From Cellulomonadaceae bacterium (GTDB lineage Bacteria > Actinomycetota > Actinomycetes > Actinomycetales > Cellulomonadaceae), in contig JAITCS010000025.1 in the NCBI GenBank assembly GCA_031282935.1, positions 1 through 9,369 of the forward strand: a stretch of 9,369 nt of DNA, in the 5' to 3' direction. Shown here in pieces: positions 1 through 7,362 of this stretch (positions within the stretch are counted from its first letter, which is position 1; each line of letters begins with the position of its first letter). The notes under the pieces were generated by a model. That model ran no database searches and was not told where the DNA came from. It saw only the letters and a program-made list of their open reading frames with translations. The position numbers and the translations under genes are program-made.

Positions 1-2053
1 AACCGAGTGAGCGTCCGTCGTCCGAACCGGCGTCCAACAACTCGCGCGCCTTGCCGGGCGTCAATTCGTCGGGGGCCATCTCGGGCGGCACCGAAGCGCG
101 CGGCGGCGCCTCGCCCTCACCCACCTGAGCCGCCAAATCCTCCACGTATGGCCCGTACCGGCCCACGCGCAACCGCATCCCGTCGCCCAGCGGCACCGAA
201 TTGATCACCACCGGGTCAATTTCGGGCAAATTATCTACCCGATCCTTAATGCCGCGCCTGTCTTTGGACCCATCCCCGAAATAGAAAAGTTCCAGCCATT
301 TGCGCCGATCCCTGTCCCCCGCCGCAATGTCGTCCAGGTCCTCTTCCATTTTGGCGGTGAAACGGTAATCCACTAACCAGTCGAAATGGTCTTCCAGCAA
401 CTTAGTCACTGCGAAAGATAACCAAGTGGGCACTAAAGCCTGGCCCACATTTTGCACATATCCGCGATCTTGAATTGTGGAAATAGTGGACGCGTATGTG
501 GAGGGCCGCCCAATTCCTAAATCCTCCAGCGACTTAACTAAAGAGGCCTCAGTAAAGCGGGCGGGCGGATTGGTGCTGTGCCCGTCGGCCTCCAAATCCC
601 GCGCGGTCAACCCGTCACCAACAGCCAATTTCGGCAGCCGCACCTCGCGCGCGTCGTCGTCACCCTTTTCGCCGTCTTTATCCCGCCCCTCTTCGTAAGC
701 GGCCATAAAACCACGGAAAGTGATAACCGTGCCCGTCGCGGAAAACACGGCGTCTTGCCCCGCCAAAAAGCCAGCAGCAGCGGATAACGGCGCCCCAATT
801 TTAATAGAGGCGGTGAAGCCTTTGGCGTCAGCCATTTGCGAGGCAACCGTGCGTTTCCAAATCAGTTCGTAAAGCTTGAATTGGTCGCCGTGCAATTCCC
901 CGGCCACCTCTTTAGGGGTGCGGAAATGGTCACCGGCAGGCCTGATGGCCTCGTGCGCCTCCTGCGCCCCCTTTTGCTTGGTGGCGTAAAGGCGAGGGCT
1001 GGGCGGCACGGCGTCGGGGCCGTACAACTCCACCGCCTGCTTGCGGGCTGCCGCAATCGCCTCGGCGCTGAGCGCGGTCGAGTCGGTTCGGATGTAGGTG
1101 ATATAACCGTTTTCGTACAGGAATTGGGCCACCCGCATGGAGGCCCGCGCGCCCATGCGCAGTTTCCGGCCCGCCTCTTGTTGCAAAGTGGAGGTGGTGA
1201 AGGGCGCGGCTGGTCTGCGCGTGTATGGCTTCTCGGCCACCTCTTGAACCCGCAGGTCAGCGCCCTGCAAACCAGCCACCACGGCCTGCGCCCCAGCCTC
1301 GTTAAGCTGGGTGGCTCCCGAGGTAAGCTCGCCCTGGGAGTTAAAATCGCGGCCCGTAGCCACACGAGCGCCGTCCAACGAGGTCAAACGCGCCAAGAAA
1401 GAATCCCCGGCCTGCGCGGCGGGTGTGAACTGTCCGAACACGTCCCAATAACCCGCGCTCACGAACGCCATCCGCGCCCGCTCCCGGTCCACGATCAGCC
1501 GCGTGGCCACCGATTGCACCCGCCCCGCCGACAACCCGGTGCGCACCTTCGCCCACAAAACGGGCGACATTTCCCAGCCATAAAGCCTGTCCAAAATACG
1601 GCGAGTTTCCTGGGCGTCCACCATTCCCGAATCAATATCTCGGGTATTCGCTAAAGCTCTAGTAATTGCCTCTTTGGTGATTTCGTGAAATACCATACGC
1701 CGCACGGGCACTTTAGGCTTTAGTTCTTGCAACAAATGCCAGGCAATAGCCTCACCCTCGCGGTCCTCGTCAGTTGCGAGGTAAAGTTCGTCAGCCTCTT
1801 TTAGCGCCGCTTTTAATTCCCTAACTTTTGCTTTCTTATCGGCGTTGACTAGGTAATATGGTTCAAACCCGTGCTCGACATCAACGGCGAGCCGCCCGTA
1901 AGGGCCTTTCTTCAATTCGGCCGGTAAATCCTTCGGCAATGGGATATCACGAATATGGCCAACGCTGGCCTCCACGGTGAACTCTGGCCCTAAATAACCC
2001 GCAATTTTGCGTGCCTTAGTAGGGGACTCAACTATCACAAGTTTTCGAGCCAT
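1..2053 (-). CDS. topA: DNA topoisomerase I (type IA), 3' end cut by window
   Basis: This enzyme relaxes negatively supercoiled DNA by cutting and passing one strand. The open frame runs without a stop from ATG at 2053 to the left edge, giving 684 codons. The N-terminal TOPRIM domain shows LVIVESPTKA (catalytic Glu9), SVGHIRD and the acidic triad ATDEDREGEA (Asp95, Glu96, Asp97). The cleavage domain has LSAGRVQSVA, the active-site motif YITYIRTDS with Tyr320, and HEAIRP (His367). GRYGPYV at residues 631-637 marks the start of the C-terminal Topo_C repeats. The rest of the C-terminus lies outside the window, so the usual actinobacterial basic tail cannot be judged. The start is supported by GAGGGAG six bases upstream. 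That ribosome site overlaps the stop codon of the PAP2 gene, which suggests co-transcription and coupled translation. GC content drops sharply over the first 140 codons compared with the middle of the gene. Confidence 0.97.
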   Translation of the reverse strand, partial: MARKLVIVESPTKARKIAGYLGPEFTVEASVGHIRDIPLPKDLPAELKKGPYGRLAVDVEHGFEPYYLVNADKKAKVRELKAALKEADELYLATDEDREGEAIAWHLLQELKPKVPVRRMVFHEITKEAITRALANTRDIDSGMVDAQETRRILDRLYGWEMSPVLWAKVRTGLSAGRVQSVATRLIVDRERARMAFVSAGYWDVFGQFTPAAQAGDSFLARLTSLDGARVATGRDFNSQGELTSGATQLNEAGAQAVVAGLQGADLRVQEVAEKPYTRRPAAPFTTSTLQQEAGRKLRMGARASMRVAQFLYENGYITYIRTDSTALSAEAIAAARKQAVELYGPDAVPPSPRLYATKQKGAQEAHEAIRPAGDHFRTPKEVAGELHGDQFKLYELIWKRTVASQMADAKGFTASIKIGAPLSAAAGFLAGQDAVFSATGTVITFRGFMAAYEEGRDKDGEKGDDDAREVRLPKLAVGDGLTARDLEADGHSTNPPARFTEASLVKSLEDLGIGRPSTYASTISTIQDRGYVQNVGQALVPTWLSFAVTKLLEDHFDWLVDYRFTAKMEEDLDDIAAGDRDRRKWLELFYFGDGSKDRRGIKDRVDNLPEIDPVVINSVPLGDGMRLRVGRYGPYVEDLAAQVGEGEAPPRASVPPEMAPDELTPGKARELLDAGSDDGRSLG

Positions 2054-2059
2054 TAATAT

Positions 2060-2066
2060 CTCCCTC
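2060..2066 (-). promoter_or_regulatory. Ribosome binding site of topA, overlapping the upstream stop codon
   Basis: On the minus strand GAGGGAG lies six bases before the topA ATG (2053-2051). It overlaps the TGA stop of the PAP2 gene (2067-2065). This fixes the topA start and suggests that ribosomes ending PAP2 translation can restart on topA. Confidence 0.8.
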
Positions 2067-3033
2067 AAATCTCCACGCTGCGCGGCGCGCCGGTGGCCTG
2101 CCGCACCACCAACAACACGGCGAAACTGGCCAACGTGAAACCAACCACGCCAGCCGCGCCGCCACCGTATGCCGTTACAAAGTAGTCCGAAACGTCAGGG
2201 CTTGCAAGTAGCAGCCGCCAAATTACCACTATCCACACCGTCAAGCCAATGGCCGCCAACGCGGTCATGGTGGTGCCCACCACCCACGAGGTGGTCGAAA
2301 CCGTGGGCGTCAACCGGTACGGCCACCGCCTTTTCCACACCAAATTACCCCGCAGCTCGTCCTCCGCCTGATCCATCGTGTGGAAACTGGTGAGCGCACA
2401 AATCAGCGCGCCCCACGCCAACACCACCAACACGGCCGCTATCACGTCAGCCGGGCGGTGCCATTGCCCAACCAGCGTCGAAAGCCCAATCGCGATGGTC
2501 CACCCCGCCCCCAAAAGCGCCACCACGGGCCGCCACCGCCTGGGCACGGCCAGCAGCAGCGCCGCCGAAACCGAAGCGGCAACCGTGGTGTGGCCCGAGG
2601 GCAGGGAGTTCGGCCCCGTCCAGCCGGGTAGCAGGTGCGGGCGAGGGTACCAGTCCTTGATCAACTGCGTGGTGAGGTTGGCGCCGCCGATCAACGCCAA
2701 CAGTTCCAAGGCGAGCAGCACCCGTTTTCGGAAAATCGCGATGAGCACGGCCGCTGCGGCGCCGCCGATCACCAGGGCGTAAGAAACCACGTTCAGCACG
2801 GGCTGCGCCACCTGCCATAGGCGGCCTTGCTCAAACGCGGCCCCCTCGAAGGCGGCGCGGTCAATGCGCTGGCCAGCGGCGGAATTGACGAAAAACACCC
2901 ACATCAAATGCACCCCGATAGCGGCCAGCACGGTGACCAACCCAGCCAGCACGCGCGGCGCCACTCGCGGCGTGTTTCGAGTGCCAGTAGGCCAGACGGG
3001 CGGAATGGGCCCGAGACCTGGCATACTGCTCAT
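2065..3033 (-). CDS. PAP2-family membrane phosphatase (lipid phosphate phosphatase type)
   Basis: This is a 322-residue integral membrane protein of the PAP2 (type 2 phosphatidic acid phosphatase) superfamily, which removes phosphate from lipid phosphates or prenyl pyrophosphates at the membrane. Motif 1 is KDWYPRP (Lys126 to Pro132), motif 2 is LPSGHT (Ser145-His148, where His148 is the predicted acid/base), and motif 3 is STLVGQWHRPAD (nucleophile His192, supporting Asp196). The Arg usual in motif 3 (SRxxxxxHxxxD) is Thr186 here. Hydrophobic segments lie at roughly 28-48, 77-100, 105-124, 152-164, 168-186, 197-215, 250-274 and 287-310. The extra C-terminal pair after a basic loop (KRRWPYR, 234-240) is not part of the catalytic core. 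ATG at 3033 is chosen because a longer start would overlap the divergent aminopeptidase; ATG at 3024 is also possible. No clear ribosome site precedes either start. The substrate cannot be told from sequence. The gene lies 11 bases upstream of topA. Confidence 0.88.
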   Translation of the reverse strand: MSSMPGLGPIPPVWPTGTRNTPRVAPRVLAGLVTVLAAIGVHLMWVFFVNSAAGQRIDRAAFEGAAFEQGRLWQVAQPVLNVVSYALVIGGAAAAVLIAIFRKRVLLALELLALIGGANLTTQLIKDWYPRPHLLPGWTGPNSLPSGHTTVAASVSAALLLAVPRRWRPVVALLGAGWTIAIGLSTLVGQWHRPADVIAAVLVVLAWGALICALTSFHTMDQAEDELRGNLVWKRRWPYRLTPTVSTTSWVVGTTMTALAAIGLTVWIVVIWRLLLASPDVSDYFVTAYGGGAAGVVGFTLASFAVLLVVRQATGAPRSVEI

Positions 3034-3103
3034 AGGGTACTTTAGACATATACCACAGACAATTAAGTGGATATTTACGTTCGTTTCGTGCCAGGATTGG
3101 GGT
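3034..3103. promoter_or_regulatory. Divergent intergenic region, likely promoters for PAP2-topA and aminopeptidase-pullulanase
   Basis: These 70 bases separate two divergent start codons, so promoters for both directions should lie here or inside the flanking genes. The region is AT-rich compared with its surroundings. Reading leftwards (minus strand), TGGTATATG around 3055-3047 resembles an extended -10 element (TGn followed by TATATG). It would place a transcript start only a few bases before the PAP2 ATG, so a leaderless or nearly leaderless message is possible. Rightwards, TAGACA (3043-3048) is a possible -35, but no convincing -10 follows at the right distance. The individual boxes are weak; only the region as a whole is well supported. 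Confidence 0.4.
3093..3096 (+). promoter_or_regulatory. Ribosome binding site deciding the aminopeptidase start
   Basis: AGGA lies seven bases before ATG 3104 and is the only Shine-Dalgarno-like match near an in-frame start. It supports 3104 over the longer upstream reading frame. Confidence 0.55.
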
Positions 3104-4534
3104 ATGTATGATGCACCGGGGCAGGCGGAACTGACCGAATTTGACGAAACGGCCTCAAAACATCGGGCAGAAATCAGCCCGCCGCCGCCCGCCGCCCTCG
3201 AGCACATAGACGATTTGGCCGCCTTCATCAGCGCGTCGCCGTCGTCCTACCACGCAGCCGCCGAAATCCGGGCGCGGGCCGTAGCCGCCGGAGCTGTGGA
3301 ATTGCACGAAACCGAGCCGTGGGAAATCGGGCCAGGGGTGCGTTATGTGGTGGTGCGTGACGGTTCAGCGATCATTTTCCAACTGCCCGACCAGGCCGGG
3401 CCTGCCACGCCATTTACCATTATCAGCACACATTTAGATTCCCCCGGATTTAAGCTAAAACCGCACAGCACATTTGAGAATCATGGCTTTTTGCAGGCTG
3501 CCGTGGAGGTTTATGGTTCTCCGTTACTTAATTCTTGGCTGGATAGGGAATTGGAATTAGCGGGCCGCATAGCCACTAAAGATGGCATGGCCCATTTAGT
3601 GCGTACTGGGCCGATGTTACGAATTCCGCAGTTAGCGATTCATTTAGATCGCAGCGCTAACGAGAACTTGGTATTGGATCGGCAAAAACACATGCAGCCG
3701 ATTTGGGGGGTGGACAGCGGCACCCCGGCCGATATTTTGGCTTTGTTGGGGGCGGCACACCGCTTTGATGACCCGATTGGCCCGGAGGATATTGTTGGTT
3801 TTGACGTTATTACAGCAGATACCCAGCCGCCGCGCGTTTTTGGGCAAGGCGATTCGTTGTTTGCTAGTTCGCGTCTTGATAATTTATTGGGCACCCATTG
3901 TGCGATGACCGCAATGTTGAACACCCTGCCTTTTGATATTCACACTGTCGCTTTGGTGGCCTGTTTTGACCATGAAGAAATTGGGTCGAATACGCGTTCC
4001 GGTGCTGGTGGCACGTTCCTAGAGCACGTTTTGCGGCGCATTGAGATAGCGCTGGACGGCCAAGTTGAGGATCGCTTGCGCAATCTGGCTGGATCCTGGC
4101 ATATCTCTTGCGACGTGGGGCATGGGGTACACCCGAATTATCCCGAACGCCACGACCCCCACGACCAACCTACGTTAGGGGGCGGCCCCATTCTAAAGGT
4201 GAACGCGAATCAGCGTTACGCCACAGACGCTGTTAGTGCCGCCCTATGGAATGTGGCTTGCGAATTGGCAGAAGTGCCGCACCAATCATATGTTTCTAAT
4301 AACGATATTCCGTGCGGTTCCACAACCGGGCCAATTACCGCCACACGTTTGGGTTTGCGCACTGTGGATTGCGGCGCCCCGATATTATCTATGCATTCGG
4401 CGCGGGAATTGTGTGCCGTAGTTGACCCGTGGTATTTGACCCGAGTGCTAACCCAGGCGTTACGCCGCGACAATTCAGTGATGGCAGAAATAGATGCGAA
4501 CACTTACAACAGTGCTTACAGCATGAATCTGTAG
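3104..4534 (+). CDS. apeB: M18-family aminopeptidase (aspartyl aminopeptidase type)
   Basis: This cytosolic zinc metallopeptidase of family M18 removes N-terminal residues, typically Asp or Glu, from peptides; characterised members form large tetrahedral oligomers. It has 476 residues, normal for the family. By family alignment, the metal ligands are His110 (THLDSPGFKLKP), Asp259 (SSRLDNL), Glu292 (FDHEEIGS, with Glu291 as general base), Asp337 (CDVGHGVHPN) and His431 (LSMHSARE). Other hallmarks are NANQRYATD (368-375) and DIPCGSTTGP (401-410). The start at ATG 3104 follows AGGA (3093-3096) with a seven-base gap and gives MYDAPG. A longer frame reaching back to 2864 would overlap the divergent PAP2 gene and encodes no family sequence. 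The first 75 residues, including a PPPP stretch (26-29), are GC-rich, and the rest of the gene is clearly more AT-rich. The pullulanase gene starts 11 bases after the stop. Confidence 0.95.
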   Translation: MYDAPGQAELTEFDETASKHRAEISPPPPAALEHIDDLAAFISASPSSYHAAAEIRARAVAAGAVELHETEPWEIGPGVRYVVVRDGSAIIFQLPDQAGPATPFTIISTHLDSPGFKLKPHSTFENHGFLQAAVEVYGSPLLNSWLDRELELAGRIATKDGMAHLVRTGPMLRIPQLAIHLDRSANENLVLDRQKHMQPIWGVDSGTPADILALLGAAHRFDDPIGPEDIVGFDVITADTQPPRVFGQGDSLFASSRLDNLLGTHCAMTAMLNTLPFDIHTVALVACFDHEEIGSNTRSGAGGTFLEHVLRRIEIALDGQVEDRLRNLAGSWHISCDVGHGVHPNYPERHDPHDQPTLGGGPILKVNANQRYATDAVSAALWNVACELAEVPHQSYVSNNDIPCGSTTGPITATRLGLRTVDCGAPILSMHSARELCAVVDPWYLTRVLTQALRRDNSVMAEIDANTYNSAYSMNL

Positions 4535-4545
4535 GTTGTGATCTT

Positions 4546-7362
4546 GTGAAACCTAATGCTATTGGCGCTATTGGCGAAAATTCTGCGCACTGGATAAGTG
4601 AAGGTGTTCTGCTGCTGCCTGGGCCGCAAAGTGCTGGCTGGCGGCTGTGTACCGACATTGGCGATTTTGCCCTCATTCCCTTACCGCACGCCTTACCTAA
4701 CCAGGCCGCCGAATATGCGGGGTGGTCGGCGTACCGGCCTGCGCGCAGTGATGGCAGTGCTTTGAGTCGAGTTCAGATTGAGCAGGCGCTGACGGGGCGG
4801 TTGGTGGCGGAGCTTTCTTCGCGGGGTTCCGGGCGGGGTTCCGGGCGGGGTGCTGGTGCTGGTGCTGGTCATGGTACTGGTGCTGGTGCCGGTGCTGTTC
4901 ATGGTGCTTTGGGGGCGGCGGGTTTAGTTTTGTCCTCGCGGGCTAGCCTGGCCAAGGTGAAAGCTTCGACCGGGGTGCAGGTTGCGCTTTTGCTCGACTC
5001 GCTTTACGGGGCTGCGGCCGCCCGACAACGGCAGTCCGCGTCCGGGTCCGGGTTCGGATTCGGGTTCGAGTTCGGGGCGCGGGTGACGCCCGCCGGGGTT
5101 TCCTTTGCCTTGTGGGCACCCACCGCGAAATCCGTGACTTTGTTGATATTTCTGCCGTCAAACCAGACGGACACCCCGGACGCCCGGGTTCCCATGCTGC
5201 GGGAGGCGGACGGCACCTGGACAGCCTCGTCCGCGCCGGGTGAAACTGACTGGGTGGGTGCGCGTTACCTTTATGAGGTTGAGGTTTATGCCCCCACCAC
5301 TGGCAAAATAGAAACCAATTTGGTGACCGACCCGTACAGTATTGGGTTAACCTTAGGGTCGAAGTATTCTGTGGTGGTTGATTTATCGGATTCGCAATGG
5401 GCGCCCCCAATTTGGACAAATACCCCTGCGCCCACTTTAGAGCACCCGGTTGATCACACTATTTACGAGTTGCATGTGCGAGATTTCTCGCGTGACGATG
5501 AAACGGTGCCCGCCGAATGGCGTGGGAAATATCTGGCTTTCACCTGCGCTGATACTGCGGGGGTGCAACATTTGCGGCAACTAAAAGCGGCCGGAATGAA
5601 CACGATTCATTTATTGCCCACCTTTGACATTGCTTCCATTCCCGAAGACCCTGCCGTGCAGGAATCCCCTGGTGATTTGGAGGGATATGCCCCCGATTCC
5701 CCGCATCAGCAAGCCGAAATCGAAAAGATTCGCAATAATGATGCTTGGAATTGGGGTTATGACCCTTTGCACTGGAATGTGCCTGAGGGCTCTTACGCGG
5801 TGTCAGCTACGGGCGGTTCACGCATTTATGAATATCGCTCGATGGTGGGTACGCTGCACGATTTAGGTTATCTAGTGGTGGCTGATCAGGTTTTCAATCA
5901 CACGATGGCAGCGGGGCAAAAACACAATTCTATTTTAGATAAAATAGTGCCCGGTTACTATTATCGGCAGTGCATGAATACGGGTAAAGTTTTCGATTCC
6001 ACCTGCTGCCCAAACATTGCCACCGAGCACATAATGGCTGAGAAACTGATGGTTGATTCGGTAGTTTTTTGGGCGCGGGCATACAAACTAGACGGATTCC
6101 GGTTTGACCTGATGGGGCACCACACGCGCGGCAACATGCTGGCCGTGCGGGCCGCTTTGGATGAACTGACAGTGGAGCGCGATGGGGTTTGCGGGAAAGA
6201 CATTTACCTTTACGGCGAGGGCTGGAACTTCGGCGAGGTGAAGAACGACGCTCTGTTTGTGCAGGCCAGGCAAGGAAACTTGGGAGGTACAGGAATCGGC
6301 ACCTTCTCGGACAGGCTGCGTGACGCCGTGCTGGGCGGCACCCCCAGCGATCAGGCCACGGCCCTGGCCCAAGGTTTCGGCACTGGTTTGGCCACCCCGG
6401 CGCCACATTCCGTCCACTCGTTTGTGAGCCGAGCCGCTGTGCTTGAATCGGTGAAACGCACGGCCAGTCTGAAACAACTCACCGACAACATAAAGATTGG
6501 CTTGGCCGGGAACCTGCGCGATTATGAATTACCAATTCATAGTGGGAAAATGCGGCGCGGTGACCAAATCCCATACGGGGATGATTTCGTTGGTTATGCC
6601 GACGAACCCGCTGAGGTGGTTACCTATGTGGACGCCCACGACAATGAAACTCTTTATGATTATTTGGTGTTGAAACTGCCGCGCGATTTACCGATGGCCG
6701 ACCGTGTTCGCATGAATACGTTTTGCTTAAGTTTAGTCACATTGGCACAAACTGTTTCATTTTGGCATGCGGGCACGGAATTGTTGCGATCAAAATCTTT
6801 GGATCGCAACAGCTTCGACTCTGGGGATTGGTTCAATTACATAGATTGGACTGGCGCTAATTCGGGGTTTGGTAGGGGGCTACCGCCGGCTGCCGACAAT
6901 AAAGAACGTTGGCCTTTTGAGAAAGCGCTACTCGCTGATCCTTTGCTTAAGCCTGGGCCTTCGGATATGCAAGCCGCATATGAGGCTGCCTTGGATTTGC
7001 TCAGGTTACGCTTTTCCTCTCGGCTGTTCCGGTTAGGGAGCGCCGAACTAATCAAGCAAAAAGTGTCTTTCCCGCTATCTGGCCCGAAAGCGCCCGCCGG
7101 GGTTATCGTAATGCTGATTGATGACCTAATCGGCCCCGATGTTGACCCCTTATTAGCGGGTATTCTGGTGGTTTTCAACGCCAACCCGAAAACAATATCA
7201 CTAAAAATCCCAGAACTAGTCGGGCGCGAATTCGAGTTATCCCCAATTCAAGCAAATGGATTCGATGAAATTGTAAAGAAAGCTCGATACAGCGCCATGA
7301 CCGGCTCCGTGCAGGTGCCCGGTCGCAGCACGGTTGTCCTGATAGAGCGGTCTGGTGGTTGA
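4546..7362 (+). CDS. pulA: Pullulanase / limit dextrinase-type alpha-1,6-glucosidase (GH13)
   Basis: This enzyme hydrolyses alpha-1,6 branch points in pullulan, limit dextrins or glycogen-derived oligosaccharides. It has 938 residues and resembles the 'pullulanase-type alpha-1,6-glucosidase' family related to plant limit dextrinase. An N-terminal accessory region (SAHWISEGVLLLPG from about residue 13) leads to TGVQVALLLDSLYG (142-154). A CBM48-like domain follows (FALWAPTAKSVTL, 187-199), and then the GH13 barrel. Barrel motifs are the pullulanase signature WNWGYDP (401-407), DQVFNH (447-452), GFRFDLMGHH with nucleophile Asp521, LYGEGWNFGE with acid/base Glu558, and YVDAHDNETL with Asp699. 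There is no signal peptide, so it is probably cytosolic and acts on stored glycogen or imported maltodextrins. The GTG start at 4546 is the only sensible one after the upstream stop; a weak AGGT lies nine bases before it, so translation is probably coupled to the aminopeptidase. Two low-complexity inserts occur at residues 93-121 and 166-177. Confidence 0.93.
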   Translation: MKPNAIGAIGENSAHWISEGVLLLPGPQSAGWRLCTDIGDFALIPLPHALPNQAAEYAGWSAYRPARSDGSALSRVQIEQALTGRLVAELSSRGSGRGSGRGAGAGAGHGTGAGAGAVHGALGAAGLVLSSRASLAKVKASTGVQVALLLDSLYGAAAARQRQSASGSGFGFGFEFGARVTPAGVSFALWAPTAKSVTLLIFLPSNQTDTPDARVPMLREADGTWTASSAPGETDWVGARYLYEVEVYAPTTGKIETNLVTDPYSIGLTLGSKYSVVVDLSDSQWAPPIWTNTPAPTLEHPVDHTIYELHVRDFSRDDETVPAEWRGKYLAFTCADTAGVQHLRQLKAAGMNTIHLLPTFDIASIPEDPAVQESPGDLEGYAPDSPHQQAEIEKIRNNDAWNWGYDPLHWNVPEGSYAVSATGGSRIYEYRSMVGTLHDLGYLVVADQVFNHTMAAGQKHNSILDKIVPGYYYRQCMNTGKVFDSTCCPNIATEHIMAEKLMVDSVVFWARAYKLDGFRFDLMGHHTRGNMLAVRAALDELTVERDGVCGKDIYLYGEGWNFGEVKNDALFVQARQGNLGGTGIGTFSDRLRDAVLGGTPSDQATALAQGFGTGLATPAPHSVHSFVSRAAVLESVKRTASLKQLTDNIKIGLAGNLRDYELPIHSGKMRRGDQIPYGDDFVGYADEPAEVVTYVDAHDNETLYDYLVLKLPRDLPMADRVRMNTFCLSLVTLAQTVSFWHAGTELLRSKSLDRNSFDSGDWFNYIDWTGANSGFGRGLPPAADNKERWPFEKALLADPLLKPGPSDMQAAYEAALDLLRLRFSSRLFRLGSAELIKQKVSFPLSGPKAPAGVIVMLIDDLIGPDVDPLLAGILVVFNANPKTISLKIPELVGREFELSPIQANGFDEIVKKARYSAMTGSVQVPGRSTVVLIERSGG
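4822..4908 (+). repeat. In-frame tandem repeat coding a Gly/Ala/Ser/Arg linker
   Basis: Two copies of the 12-base unit CGGGGTTCCGGG (4822-4845) are followed by about ten diverged copies of the hexamer GGTGCT (4849-4908, with CAT, ACT and GCC variants). They encode RGSG units and then (GA)n with interspersed His, Thr and Val. The array lies in the N-terminal accessory region of the pullulanase. Unit lengths are multiples of three, so copy-number change would lengthen or shorten the linker without breaking the frame. Confidence 0.85.
5041..5076 (+). repeat. Second in-frame short repeat coding a Gly/Phe-rich linker
   Basis: Six imperfect copies of the hexamer TCCGGG / TTCGGG run in frame and encode the residues SGSGFGFGFEFG (166-177 of the pullulanase). 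They sit just before the CBM48-like domain, at a point where the family normally has a short junction. Confidence 0.75.

Noticed and set aside
836..1654. 272-codon plus-strand open frame opposite topA
   Set aside because: It is the antisense shadow of the GC-rich topA gene, which shows a full set of type IA topoisomerase motifs. The translation is Arg/Gly/Pro-rich with no recognisable domain.
2229..2237. CTATCCACA, one base from a DnaA box
   Set aside because: It is a single isolated near-match inside a membrane protein gene, with no cluster and no AT-rich unwinding region.
2864..3103. Upstream extension of the aminopeptidase reading frame
   Set aside because: It overlaps the divergent PAP2 gene, encodes no M18 sequence, and a ribosome site precedes ATG 3104.
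3034..3228. Upstream extension of the PAP2 reading frame to an ATG at 3228
   Set aside because: It would overlap the aminopeptidase coding region, and the added residues lack PAP2 character.
4429..4545. GTG at 4429 as start of the pullulanase
   Set aside because: It would overlap the last 106 bases of the aminopeptidase. The extra residues do not look like the family, and GTG 4546 lies just after the stop codon.
4943..5419. 158-codon minus-strand frame with TRTRIRTRTRTRT repeats
   Set aside because: The repeat is the antisense reading of the Gly/Phe array in the pullulanase, so it is not an independent gene.
6753..6759. TGTTTCA half-site near 6753
   Set aside because: The second half of the parS palindrome is missing, so it is a chance heptamer.
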